Part shown: in pieces, positions 25,801 to 33,143 of the stretch
Layout: each line of letters starts with the position of its first letter
Numbering within the stretch: the stretch's first letter is position 1
Assembly (NCBI GenBank): GCA_932294295.1
Contig: OW028575.1
Coordinates: forward strand, 12,962,058-13,026,057
DNA length: 64,000 nt
Direction of reading: 5' to 3'
Origin: Alitta virens
Taxonomy: Eukaryota; Annelida; Polychaeta; Phyllodocida; Nereididae
Program-made: the position numbers and the translations under genes
The notes under the pieces: model-generated
Database searches by the model: none
The model's input: only the letters and a program-made list of their open reading frames with translations
Told to the model about the DNA's origin: nothing

Positions 25801-26906
25801 TAACATGGTGTGGACTCCAAGCCTTGTCATCTCATCATTATGTTGCCTCTGGCAGCTGGTAATTTAAGCTAACCAAGTAGCATTGAGACATAGACAACTA
25901 TGCATTATATTTATTTGAGCGATGGTGGCCTCAGATGGCACACAATGATACAGCACTGAGAATATTATATTTAATAAATGATTATTAGTGACAATGTACC
26001 TGTCAGTAAGATGCCTGTCACACATTTTAATAAAATAAGCTTTAAAAATTCAGTAAACTGAGCAGAAACACTGTATTCTGATCCTCATCTGGCCAGTCCC
26101 ATTATGCTGACAAATTATGCTGACATTAGCTCAGCCTGCTTGGATATTATTAGCTAAATCTGGCATGAGATCTCATATCAAAAGTGGCCATAAAGGGGAC
26201 AAAACCTTCATACACGACAATGTAATGTTATATACATATCAATATGACATTAATACTTATGTAACCTTAGACAGTCCATAAAAACATCAATAGAAAGTAA
26301 AAAGATAAAAAAAAAAAAAGAATAACAAAGAGTTTTATAAAATACTGCATTGCAATTTGCACCTGACATTTTTAAATAGAAAAGAAAATCATCCACACTT
26401 GAACACGACAAAGGGAACAGCATGTCACCAATTATCTTGACAACCATGTGATGCAATTAATTCCATCGGTTCCTTTGATGTTGATTCATTAAAGCATTGT
26501 GTTATGGAAAAGATCCAACAAAGAACAAAAACCACAACAACAAAAAATTTAAAAACTGGAAATAAAATTTTGAACTGCCTTCTGTTCTTATTCCAAATAC
26601 TTTTTTGCAAAATCCTTGTACAAGTTATGCAAGTTGCACATATCTAAATCTCAAATAATCTAAAAGTAATCAATAAAGGCTGTTTTGACTAAAAGCTCTT
26701 ACCTTGCAGAAAAGTGGCAGCATGTTGTATAATTTATCCTCTAGCTCTTTTTGCGAAGCAGAAGCAGCTGGATGTTTGAACTCAGCAAACAGCTTCCTCA
26801 GATGCATTAATCCAAGGGTATTATCCTGTTGTTGGGGCACAGGGGGCTCTGCAGGGGCCCCATAGAGCCGCTGCTGGCCCCCGACAATCATCCGCATGAA
26901 ATTCAT
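4968..26906 (-). CDS. WDFY3: WDFY3 (ALFY), first two coding exons; 5' part of gene
   Basis: Coding exons on the minus strand are 26703-26906 (68 codons from the ATG) and 4968-5091 (41 codons plus one base), joined at phase 0. The protein starts MNFMRMIVGG, has DNTLGLMHLRKLFAEFKHP and DKLYNMLPLFCK in exon 1, then VFGTSPSNDMMEKFGDILQF and EIRRRASNQST in exon 2. This follows the N-terminus of vertebrate WDFY3 closely. WDFY3 is a very large scaffold (BEACH, WD40 and FYVE domains at its far C-terminus) that links ubiquitinated aggregates and p62 to the autophagy machinery. Only the extreme N-terminus is here, so no functional domain is visible. Splice sites: acceptor at 26916-26917, donor GTAAGA at 26702-26697; acceptor CAG at 5092-5094, donor GTGAGT at 4967-4962. 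The ATG lies 9 bases inside its exon, and two in-frame Met codons follow closely. WDFY4 is the alternative family member, but the N-terminal match favours WDFY3. Confidence 0.9.
5185..5315 (+). repeat. Family B SINE fragment
   Basis: Recognised by GAGCTACATCTCAGCTGGA, GCATGAGACATTAATT, a CCTTGCACTCAGTG block and CCATCCATGGGGCAAATG, in the same order as in the copies at 3.9 and 25.6 kb. It sits about 90 bp upstream (in the WDFY3 sense) of the acceptor of coding exon 2. Confidence 0.65.
7757..7944 (-). repeat. tRNA-derived SINE, family A (best-preserved short copy)
   Basis: On the minus strand the head reads GGGGGCCTAGCTCTGTGGCA, with B box GGTTCGATTCCCAG. The tail contains GGCTGTTTCATCCTTCGTC and CCTAATTAGCCCATCAGG and ends in a short CCACCA-rich stretch. 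Length is about 185 bp. It is a good reference for the normal structure of this family when judging the enlarged copy at 19.1 kb. Confidence 0.85.
8422..8499 (+). other. Exon-like 78-bp open segment resembling the end of a PH domain
   Basis: An acceptor (TATAATTACAG) and a donor (TTG|GTAAGC) bracket 26 in-frame codons on the plus strand. The translation contains TPELFKFTEEDQQKWLKAL. The ending (acidic residues, QQKWLKAL) resembles the C-terminal helix of PH domains, where a conserved Trp precedes a Leu-rich turn. It lies antisense inside the long WDFY3 intron with no partner exon that I can identify. It could be part of a nested gene, an exon relic, or chance. Confidence 0.3.
9350..9500 (+). 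repeat. Family B SINE fragment
   Basis: It carries GGTTTCTATGCTGAGTCAAG, CATCCATCCATGGGGTAAAT and CATCTTCTCATCATTACGTC, matching the middle and end of family B copies. The tRNA-like head is missing. Confidence 0.55.
10375..10610 (+). repeat. Family B SINE with degraded head
   Basis: A B-box-like CTAGGTTCGATTCCCAACC is followed by a diverged body with AAAAGACCCCACTCACTC, CTTATCATCTAATCACTAT and GTCATATAAACTGACTAAG. Order and spacing fit family B. Confidence 0.6.
11440..11640 (+). mobile_element. Decayed reverse-transcriptase remnant
   Basis: The segment at 11466-11486 encodes QGIPQGD, resembling the conserved (L)PQG motif of reverse transcriptases. About 75 bp downstream, in a shifted frame, 11563-11610 encodes VMIYTNDLIFIRPE, resembling the catalytic Y-x-DD region, here with the first Asp replaced by Asn. 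Stops and frameshifts interrupt it. I read it as an old fragment of a retrotransposon; the clade cannot be assigned. Confidence 0.4.
12782..13635 (+). repeat. Diverged tandem duplications within the WDFY3 intron
   Basis: A block of about 170 bp at 12782-12955 (with CGATTAAAATCAAATTTTCT and GGACCAATCAAAATC) recurs at about 13342-13543. A second block of about 80 bp at 13262-13337 (with GGGTACAGATGTAATGATG and a GGGCCCAAAAGT ending) recurs at 13548-13630. The order is A, B, A', B', with small indels, which points to duplication of a segment carrying both. Confidence 0.75.
14272..14323 (+). repeat. Four perfect copies of a 13-bp repeat
   Basis: The unit GTGCTAAAGAACT is repeated four times without mismatch. 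It is a recent-looking microsatellite-scale expansion in intronic DNA. Confidence 0.95.
15132..15194 (+). repeat. Imperfect CTG / TTACTG repeat
   Basis: The tract begins as pure CTG triplets and becomes a CTGTTACTG hexamer-like pattern before ending in CTGATGCTGTTGATG. It lies in the WDFY3 intron, so the transcript carries CAG/CAGTAA repeats. Confidence 0.9.
17575..17645 (+). repeat. Tail fragment of a family B SINE
   Basis: TATCATATCATCATTACATC followed by GCCTCGACACACGCTG and CTTCAGACCAATAACGACAAC resembles the 3' end of family B copies. It is too short to place precisely. Confidence 0.4.
19141..19676. mobile_element. GC-rich inverted-repeat element nested in a SINE
   Basis: The left end reads ACGCCGGAGCATCCCGGAGT. 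The reverse complement of the right end reads ACGCCGGAGTGTCCCGGAGT, a match of 18 of 20 bases. The interior is far richer in GC than its surroundings and contains repeated CTCCGG and CCGTGTTGA motifs. A near-duplicate ACTCCGGCATACTTCG block occurs at 19163 and 19369. No coding frame stands out, and a target duplication could not be resolved. It is best read as a non-autonomous DNA transposon that landed in the SINE. Confidence 0.6.
19791..19825 (+). repeat. (CA)n microsatellite at the SINE 3' end
   Basis: An uninterrupted CA dinucleotide run ends exactly at the right-hand target duplication of the SINE. It probably grew from the retroposon tail. Confidence 0.95.
20065..20128 (+). repeat. Two near-perfect copies of a 32-bp repeat
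   Basis: A unit beginning ATATGATTTAACCAGTATTT occurs twice head to tail, with one base difference near the end of the unit. Confidence 0.95.
21430..21640 (+). repeat. Degraded tRNA-derived SINE, family C
   Basis: A B-box-like AAGTTCGAATTCCTACCATG is followed by a body with CAGGTACCCACGGTGACAGC and GTGTGAGCTCTTAAGCCA. The latter block is shared with the copy at 600-840. Confidence 0.5.
22850..22985 (-). repeat. tRNA-like SINE head
   Basis: On the minus strand it reads GATAGCCTAGTGGTTAGCAT (A-box-like) and, about 45 bp later, GCAGTTTCGAACCCTGC (B-box-like). The two blocks fit a polymerase III promoter of a tRNA-derived SINE; the tail is not clearly assignable. Confidence 0.55.
25590..25905 (+). 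repeat. tRNA-derived SINE, family B (fullest copy)
   Basis: The head carries CCGGGTGGCCTAAAGGTTAA (A box region) and GGGTTTGATTCCCGGTC (B box). The body follows: GAGCTACATCCCAGCTGGAT, GCATGAGACGTTAGCTTGG, AAAAGAACCCACCCATGG, CCTTGTCATCTCATCATTA and CTAACCAAGTAGCATTGAG. About 310 bp. It serves as the reference for the other family B pieces in the window. Confidence 0.85.
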
Positions 26907-26915
26907 GCTGTTAAT

Positions 26916-28502
26916 CTGGAAAAGATTCAACACTGACTGTCAGTCACACAATTTGTTTCATTACATCATTTTTTTTTATCAAATATCAATTATGACTTAT
27001 TTACATCTTCATGGATTTACTTGTTGCATGCAAATATAGAGAAGATTTACAAATAAAGAAGTCTAAAAATCATGAGCATTTTATCTTTTCTACAGCAGCA
27101 CCACCAACCTATACATCTCAACAATGCTCAGTGGCATGTCTCTTAAATGACACACAATATTACAAAACTAAATTCTGCAGAATGATCACTTGCTGAAATG
27201 TCTGACATGTCACAAGAAAAAGTGAACAACATGTCATTGCTCTAAACAACTCATCTGAATGACTGTATTGGGTAAGTAATAAACAATAAAATTCTATATA
27301 CATATATTACTATTATTTGATGCATGCAAAATTATAACTTATAAATATATAAATCATAAAGTTCTGCAAGCCATAAACATGTTAAAAAGTAAATTCAATA
27401 CCGAGACTGCAATGCGGTATGCTGTAGCAAATTTGATCATGAAAATTCGGCATTGGAAAGATTACTGTGACAAAAATTCCCAATTACTATTTTTATCATA
27501 TCATATGGTGAAATTCATGATCAGTGTCAAGTGGACTTGTCAGTAAGCTGGTGCATATGATTCACTCCGCATGAAATATTGAAGGAGTGTCTTTGAGTGT
27601 TAAATATGATAGTCAATCACAACTGTACCATAGTTCAGTCTCATTAACAGTTGTACAGAACACATGTTAATCATAAATGATACTTCTAATTCTATTATGA
27701 AAGCAATACTAAACCGGATGCTGTCTTCGGTAGTAATTAATCATATTATATCATAATAAACAGCCTTTTGTGAAGTAAATACTAGACCCTGATAACTTGG
27801 TCAAGACCAAACATGCCATACAGTTTCAGATTCAAATTAATTTTATCAGCCAAATACTTTTAATTATATATATATAATTTTATAATAATAAAAAATACAC
27901 ATTATCATTGATTGCTGAATTTGGCATAATCATTATTCCCCAGCACCTAACTGTCCTTACACTGAAATCATCCAAATTATATGATGTTAATAGCTGATGA
28001 TATCATAAGCACTGACATTTTATAATAGCTGATGTCAGTGATGATACAAGAACCTAAATTTACACAATTGCATAATGATCCACCATGTTACTTTCAGAGC
28101 ACTCTGAGCTGTGTGGTACAGGACAAGTGAAATATAAACTGTGATCACACAATGGCAATGTGTACTTTTGACTGCAACAGTGCAAGTGCCCATTTAAATA
28201 AGCTCCCAGTCCCAATATGCAATACTAAATCATCATTCCAATTTGTGCGTGTACAAGCAGTGCAATGTATCTTATTCTGAAAACAGCTGCCTTAAATCAG
28301 ATCCTCCTTTTCTTAATCCAATCAACGCAATGCTAGATAATCATGATAATCTTTCAATGGTAACACAGCCATCAAGGCTGACGTCCACAAAACCAAAACA
28401 AGAGCCAAGGAAAAGGGGGAGGTGACATGTCAAACATTTCACGGCGCAATCACGCGATTAATTCACTCGCTCACGCATCACATATGCATGTAATCTACTT
28501 AC
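26916..28502 (-). other. WDFY3: Probable intron in the WDFY3 5' untranslated region
   Basis: It runs from the proposed donor at 28502 (minus strand ACGACA|GTAAGTAG) to the acceptor TTTTCCAG before the exon holding the ATG. The interior is AT-rich and nothing else is recognisable in it. Confidence 0.5.
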
Positions 28503-28640
28503 TGTCGTTTCTTCTACGTCTACACAAGTTTTCGATCATATAACCATCGTTTATCTTGACGAATTTCACGATTATCCTTCCAAATAATCAGGTTCCAATA
28601 CTGTCAGCCGCCATATTTGACAGATATCAAAGCAAAGAGC
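28503..28640 (-). other. WDFY3: Proposed non-coding first exon of WDFY3
   Basis: The coding exon at 26.7-26.9 kb begins with an acceptor upstream of the ATG, so an upstream exon is needed. The strongest donor upstream is GTAAGTAG at 28502, immediately downstream of a GC-richer, motif-dense promoter-like stretch. The transcription start is placed only roughly. Confidence 0.45.
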
Positions 28641-28665
28641 ACTTCCGGTGACGTCACGTGGCGCG
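28601..28665 (-). promoter_or_regulatory. WDFY3: WDFY3 promoter with YY1, ETS, CRE and E-box motifs
   Basis: Within 65 bp there are four motifs: a YY1-type site (minus strand TCAAATATGGCGGC, 28607-28620), an ETS/GABP-type CCGGAAGT (28641-28648 on the minus strand), a perfect CRE TGACGTCA (28649-28656) and an overlapping CACGTG E-box (28655-28660). The YY1 orientation fits minus-strand transcription. There is no TATA box. Motif matches are direct; their use is inferred. Confidence 0.65.
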
Positions 28666-29842
28666 AGATCGACCCCCGTGCAGATCTGTGGATCCAGCAG
28701 CTATGCTGGTGACTTGTGGTGAAGGATGCAAACATATGTATACCTGAACTATGTGAGTGGATATAATTTTATTTTTTATCAAAGACAAATGCACTGAAGG
28801 AGAGCCATAGATCTGACCCAGCAGCCATGGCATTGCAGGTTTTCTCTGTCTGTTAATAATAAGTCTGTTAATAAGTCTGTTATATTTGCGTTGTTGCATT
28901 GTAAATCAAATGATTTTTAAACACAGAGGTCGCAATGATTGATATATAAAAATTATTTAATCCAATGGATCGCCAGAATAATTATAACACAATGAAAAAA
29001 CGGTACCATATAGATCTAGACTATAGCAATCAGGCCTCTAGATGTAAATTTATATTAGTAGCTAGCTATTAGTATGTATACATGTAGTCATTGAATGGTA
29101 CTGTACATGCAGATGCTCTGATTTTAATTTACCAGAGGCACCAATCTGAATCTGTTTTAACTGAGTATTCACCGTGAATGAGGTTATACCATAGAGCTAT
29201 AACATATATATGTTATAGCTCTATGTGTTATAGTGTTATACAAATTCTGTACCTCTCAGGCTCTCTCTTATAATTAAAGGATGTTTAACTCATGAAGTAA
29301 TTAGGACCCTATATATTGTGGTAAATAATGCATATTATACCCTTATATATCTTATATATATTAATATTATTATTATGTAAATATTGTTCTAAAAACGGTA
29401 TTTATAATTTGGCTGCGCATGGATGTGATGTGCCACTGCTTGATCAATGTGTCACTCTTGCCCTATTAAAAAAAGTTTATTTGTCGCAATATGTTTATAA
29501 TATATATACATATATATATAGTTTATAAATATTAAAGGCATGGAGTGTGCCTGCGTTATCCCAGTTCTGTCACCAGTATGGTAGTATCATATATGGTAGC
29601 ATATCACAATTGAATCAAGTCAGGGCAGTAGATCTACTGGTGTTGTTATCTGCCACCATTAGGCAGCCTCATATAGAGGGCGCCACATGCATTGTAAACA
29701 AGACTCTCAAATAAGTATCATATGTTATCCATGTGCTCCATTTGAGCTTGAACTTTCCATGGGTCAAAGGACAATTTTGCACTCAGTACTCTTGCATTGA
29801 ACAGTGATAAACCTTTTGGGCCATCCAGGTGGTAGAGGAATC
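28666..29842. other. Intergenic region between WDFY3 and SORD (divergent)
   Basis: The 1.2-kb spacer separates the two divergent genes. It contains the palindrome at 29190-29225, TA-rich low-complexity DNA around 29.34-29.53 kb, and an AGAGGGCGCCAC motif near 29675. No TATA box is evident just upstream of the SORD ATG. Confidence 0.6.
29190..29225. repeat. Perfect 36-bp palindrome
   Basis: The left half CATAGAGCTATAACATAT is followed immediately by its exact reverse complement, with no spacer and no mismatch. It lies in the WDFY3-SORD spacer. Confidence 0.95.
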
Positions 29843-32068
29843 ATGACTGACCAAAATTTGTCAGCTGTTTTGCATGCCAAGGAAGACTTGAGGCTGGTGA
29901 GTGCAGTGATACCTGTCAAAGTGGGAGGGGCACTTCCATTGCATGTTTTGTTATCCTAGGTGTTCTAGTTCTAGCCAGGTAATATCTCATTAAGAGTGAC
30001 TTGTCAGTACCATGGTATTACTGTTATATAATAAACAGAACAATAGAAAACTATGTCACCTGAATTTTTAGAAATTGCAAAATATGTCACAAATACAATG
30101 TCATGATAGAGTATTGCAATTGCATGCAGAATCATAAATTGTGTTAAATGGGTCAGCAGTTATCTGAACACTCTGTACAGTTGAGTGCTCTTAAAAGCTC
30201 TTAAATTAGATGTTGAATAAATTAAGGGGCACCAGCAAAACTGAAGCATACCATGGGTAATTGTAAATATTACTTTTAGGAGGAGAGGCCTATCCCAGAA
30301 CCAGGACCTGGAGGTAAATGTTTTTTTGAATATTTGATGCACTGTACATAGAAATGTGTTACTGTATGATTGATTAATTGTACTTATTGTATTTTAATTC
30401 TTGTGTCTATATTTTGCAGATGTGCAAATCGCAGTACATTCAGTTGGAATATGTGGGTCAGATGTGCATTATTGGACAGAGGGCCGAATTGGAGATTTCA
30501 TTGTGAATGCACCTATGGTGCTTGGCCATGAGTCAAGTGGAGTTGTAACTAAAGTTGGTGAAGGTGTCAGTCATCTTAAAGTAGGTAATTGACATGAAAT
30601 TTTACAATTAATCAACATTTGTCAAATTTTATCATTTTAGATGTACAATTTTCAGAGTGTTCCTGTCCATTTTTCTCTGATGCTACTGCACCTGTTGGCT
30701 GTACCTTAAAAACATTTGTTTCCTATGCAGGTGACAGGGTTGCAGTAGAACCAGGAGTACCATGCAGATATTGTGATTTTTGCAAAACTGGTAAATACAA
30801 TTTGTGTCCCGATGTGGAATTCTTGGCCACGCCTCCTGTCCATGGGAACCTTGCGAGATACTTCACCCATGCTGCTGATTTTTGCTTCAAGTGAGTGAAA
30901 AACTTCAGATATCGATAACGGATGGATAGAAATTTACAAAATAAAATCAGAAATTGATTGCTTGAACTTATGTTAATACGGTTAAAATTATTATTTTCTC
31001 TAGGCTGCCAGACCACATGAGTATGGATGAAGGAGCTCTCCTTGAACCCCTCTCAGTTGGAGTTCACGCTTGTCGCAGAGCTGGGGTATCATTGGGTCAC
31101 AATGTGCTCATCTGTGGAGCTGGTCCCATCGGCTTAGTGAACCTACTTGTTGCCAAGTGTATGGGTGCAAACCAAGTCTGTATGACAGGTAAAGAGCACG
31201 AGTTTTTTTAATACAATTATAGAATTCTGTAAATTATACATATACATCTGGGCCATAATATTAAAATTTGACTGTACAAAAACTTAGTGATGTTCTGAGT
31301 AAATTAATGCATTAAATTGTATGACACTGTGCTATCCCAGTCTCAAAAGTGTTATGCATGCATATTTTGTCTCACAGATATCAGTGAATATCGTTTGAAA
31401 GTGGCCAAATCAATGGGTGCTGACCAAACTATTCTTGTTGATACCAGAGATGCTCAGGCTGTGGCTGCAAAAATCACCAATGCTCTCGGCACGCAGCCTG
31501 ATATCACCATTGAGTGCAGTGGTGCAGAACCTAGCATTCAGACTGGAATTTATGTATGTCAAACTAATTTTTAAGTGATATAAGTTGATGTGTTAATTAA
31601 TGTTGCGTAAAATAATATTTATTTTTAATTAAACATGGTGTGAAACAATTATGACTTTTGTTGAATTGACAGTCAATATTTTCAGGCTACAAAATCTGGA
31701 GGAGTAATGGTGCTGGTTGGTCTTGGTCCAGCTGAGGTTAAGTTACCTATTGTAAATGCAGCTGTTAGAGAAGTTGATATCAGGGGAATTTTCCGCTATG
31801 CAAATACGTAAGTTTGCATTGATTTTCAAATCATTTATCTGTTTAATGGCATAACTGATTTCTTAGTGGTAACAATTTAATTTTATGATTACCATATAAT
31901 TGCAGATACCCAGCTGCCTTGGCCATGATCGCTTCAGGAAAGATTAACGCCAAGCCTTTGATTACTCACCACTTTGCCCTTGAAGAGACTCTAAAGGCCT
32001 TTGAAACATCAAGAACTGGTGCTGACGGGGCTATTAAAGTCATCATTGATTGCAATAAAAAGCAGTAA
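29843..32068 (+). CDS. SORD: Sorbitol dehydrogenase
   Basis: Eight coding exons: 29843-29896, 30280-30313, 30420-30584, 30731-30890, 31004-31188, 31378-31553, 31686-31807 and 31906-32068. Together they make 1059 bp and 352 residues (human SORD has 357). The protein is a zinc-dependent medium-chain dehydrogenase that oxidises sorbitol to fructose with NAD+ in the polyol pathway. Catalytic zinc ligands are visible: C41 in GICGSD, H66-E67 in LGHES, and E152 in LLEPLS. The nucleotide-binding GAGPIG lies at 176-181. Unlike vertebrate SORD, it retains the four cysteines of the structural zinc lobe (C96, C99, C102, C110 in [16 protein letters not shown]). The start is chosen at [18 protein letters not shown], which aligns with the family N-terminus. 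All introns are GT-AG. Other polyol dehydrogenases (xylitol, L-arabinitol) share the fold, but the match to animal SORD ([22 protein letters not shown]) is strong. Confidence 0.95.
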
Positions 32069-32196
32069 ATTAAATGTAAATTTGCAAAAGAAAAAATGAA
32101 AGTGTTCTTCCTTTTTTTTTTTAACTTCACAAAAGCTTTTAAACATTTTTGTGAATGTTCTCATTCCAATTTTAGCTAAATGTACCTGAGTATACA

Positions 32197-32202
32197 AATA
32201 AA
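32197..32202 (+). terminator. SORD: SORD polyadenylation signal
   Basis: AATAAA lies 129 bp after the SORD stop codon, in AT-rich DNA. It is the first canonical hexamer downstream. Confidence 0.7.
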
Positions 32203-33143
32203 ATATGAACTTAGTACTTTCCAGTATTTGTACTCTTGTATTCAGCATGATGAATTAATGTAATACTGGTAGTTCGATTTTTTTTTATTAGCATTTAATA
32301 TATAGAGATAGATAAATTTTATTTGACCATACAGAGTCAGTTTTGACCCATTCGTCATAAACAAGTAAATCAATGCACAATACATTGTTAATACAAACAT
32401 AAAAATTACATATTTTGAATATACTAACTAAACTGCTAAATACTACTTCCAAGTTCCAGAACTACATACATATATATATATATATGTATTGCTGTAGACA
32501 CACATGCATTACAATATGGTGTATTGGCAAAATATAAGTTAAATTCAAATTGCAAAAATAACAAAATATTATAAATTTATAATTAATAAAATAGTACAAA
32601 AGTAAATCAAGTGTCAGTTGGTCAGTGTGTGAATCTGGATCCACATAAAGTTCATGACTTCGTAAATCTGATATTAACTGTATAACAGTAGTCTTCAGTG
32701 GAGCATTCACAATACTTGTGTAAAGTTTCAATTTAATGTCAATTCAGTCACCGGTACTAGTAGCATGACTAATCATACTTAAGTTTTGGCCTATGATACT
32801 CTTCAGAGTTTCGTTCTTGCTTTTGTGCACAAGCTTGTAAACTTGTACACTGGAGTGGTCTATTTTCAAGAGAGGCAGGTACCTAGTGTGTGTTTTGTGC
32901 AGGTAATCCAAGCACTCACCTTGCACACCTGTTCCATACTGTGTGAAATGCTTTTGTCCAATTACCATATCCCATGCCTTTGAAGCAGTGTGGAATATCA
33001 GATACTTAGGTGGCGTTCTGGTAGCGATGATGGCGCCCTCTGGCTTAAAAATCCAAAAATGGTATCTGCAGCGCCACGACAAATGTTGTGAGTTTTAAGC
33101 GAACTACACATACAGGTCGTTCAACACGTGGTAAGCTCTCAAG
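32203..33143. other. Spacer between SORD and GRWD1
   Basis: AT-rich at first, with a short (TA)n run near 32467-32485, then GC-richer towards GRWD1. Near the gene are GGCGCCCTCTGGC (33032-33044), a CACGTG E-box (33125-33130), and a minimal upstream ATG-TTG-TGA (33083-33091) ahead of the GRWD1 start. Confidence 0.6.

Larger units (their letters stand above)
5092..26702 (-). other. WDFY3: WDFY3 first coding intron, 21.6 kb
   Basis: The intron is bounded by a consensus donor (AAG|GTAAGA) and acceptor (TGTTTACAG). It is AT-rich, with many SINE relics mostly on the plus strand, a retrotransposon remnant near 11.5 kb, tandem duplications near 12.8-13.6 kb, a nested transposon at 19.1-19.8 kb and simple repeats. 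Stretches between the listed elements (for example 5.3-7.7, 14.4-17.5 and 23.0-25.5 kb) show nothing recognisable apart from one exon-like segment at 8.42-8.50 kb on the opposite strand. Confidence 0.8.
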
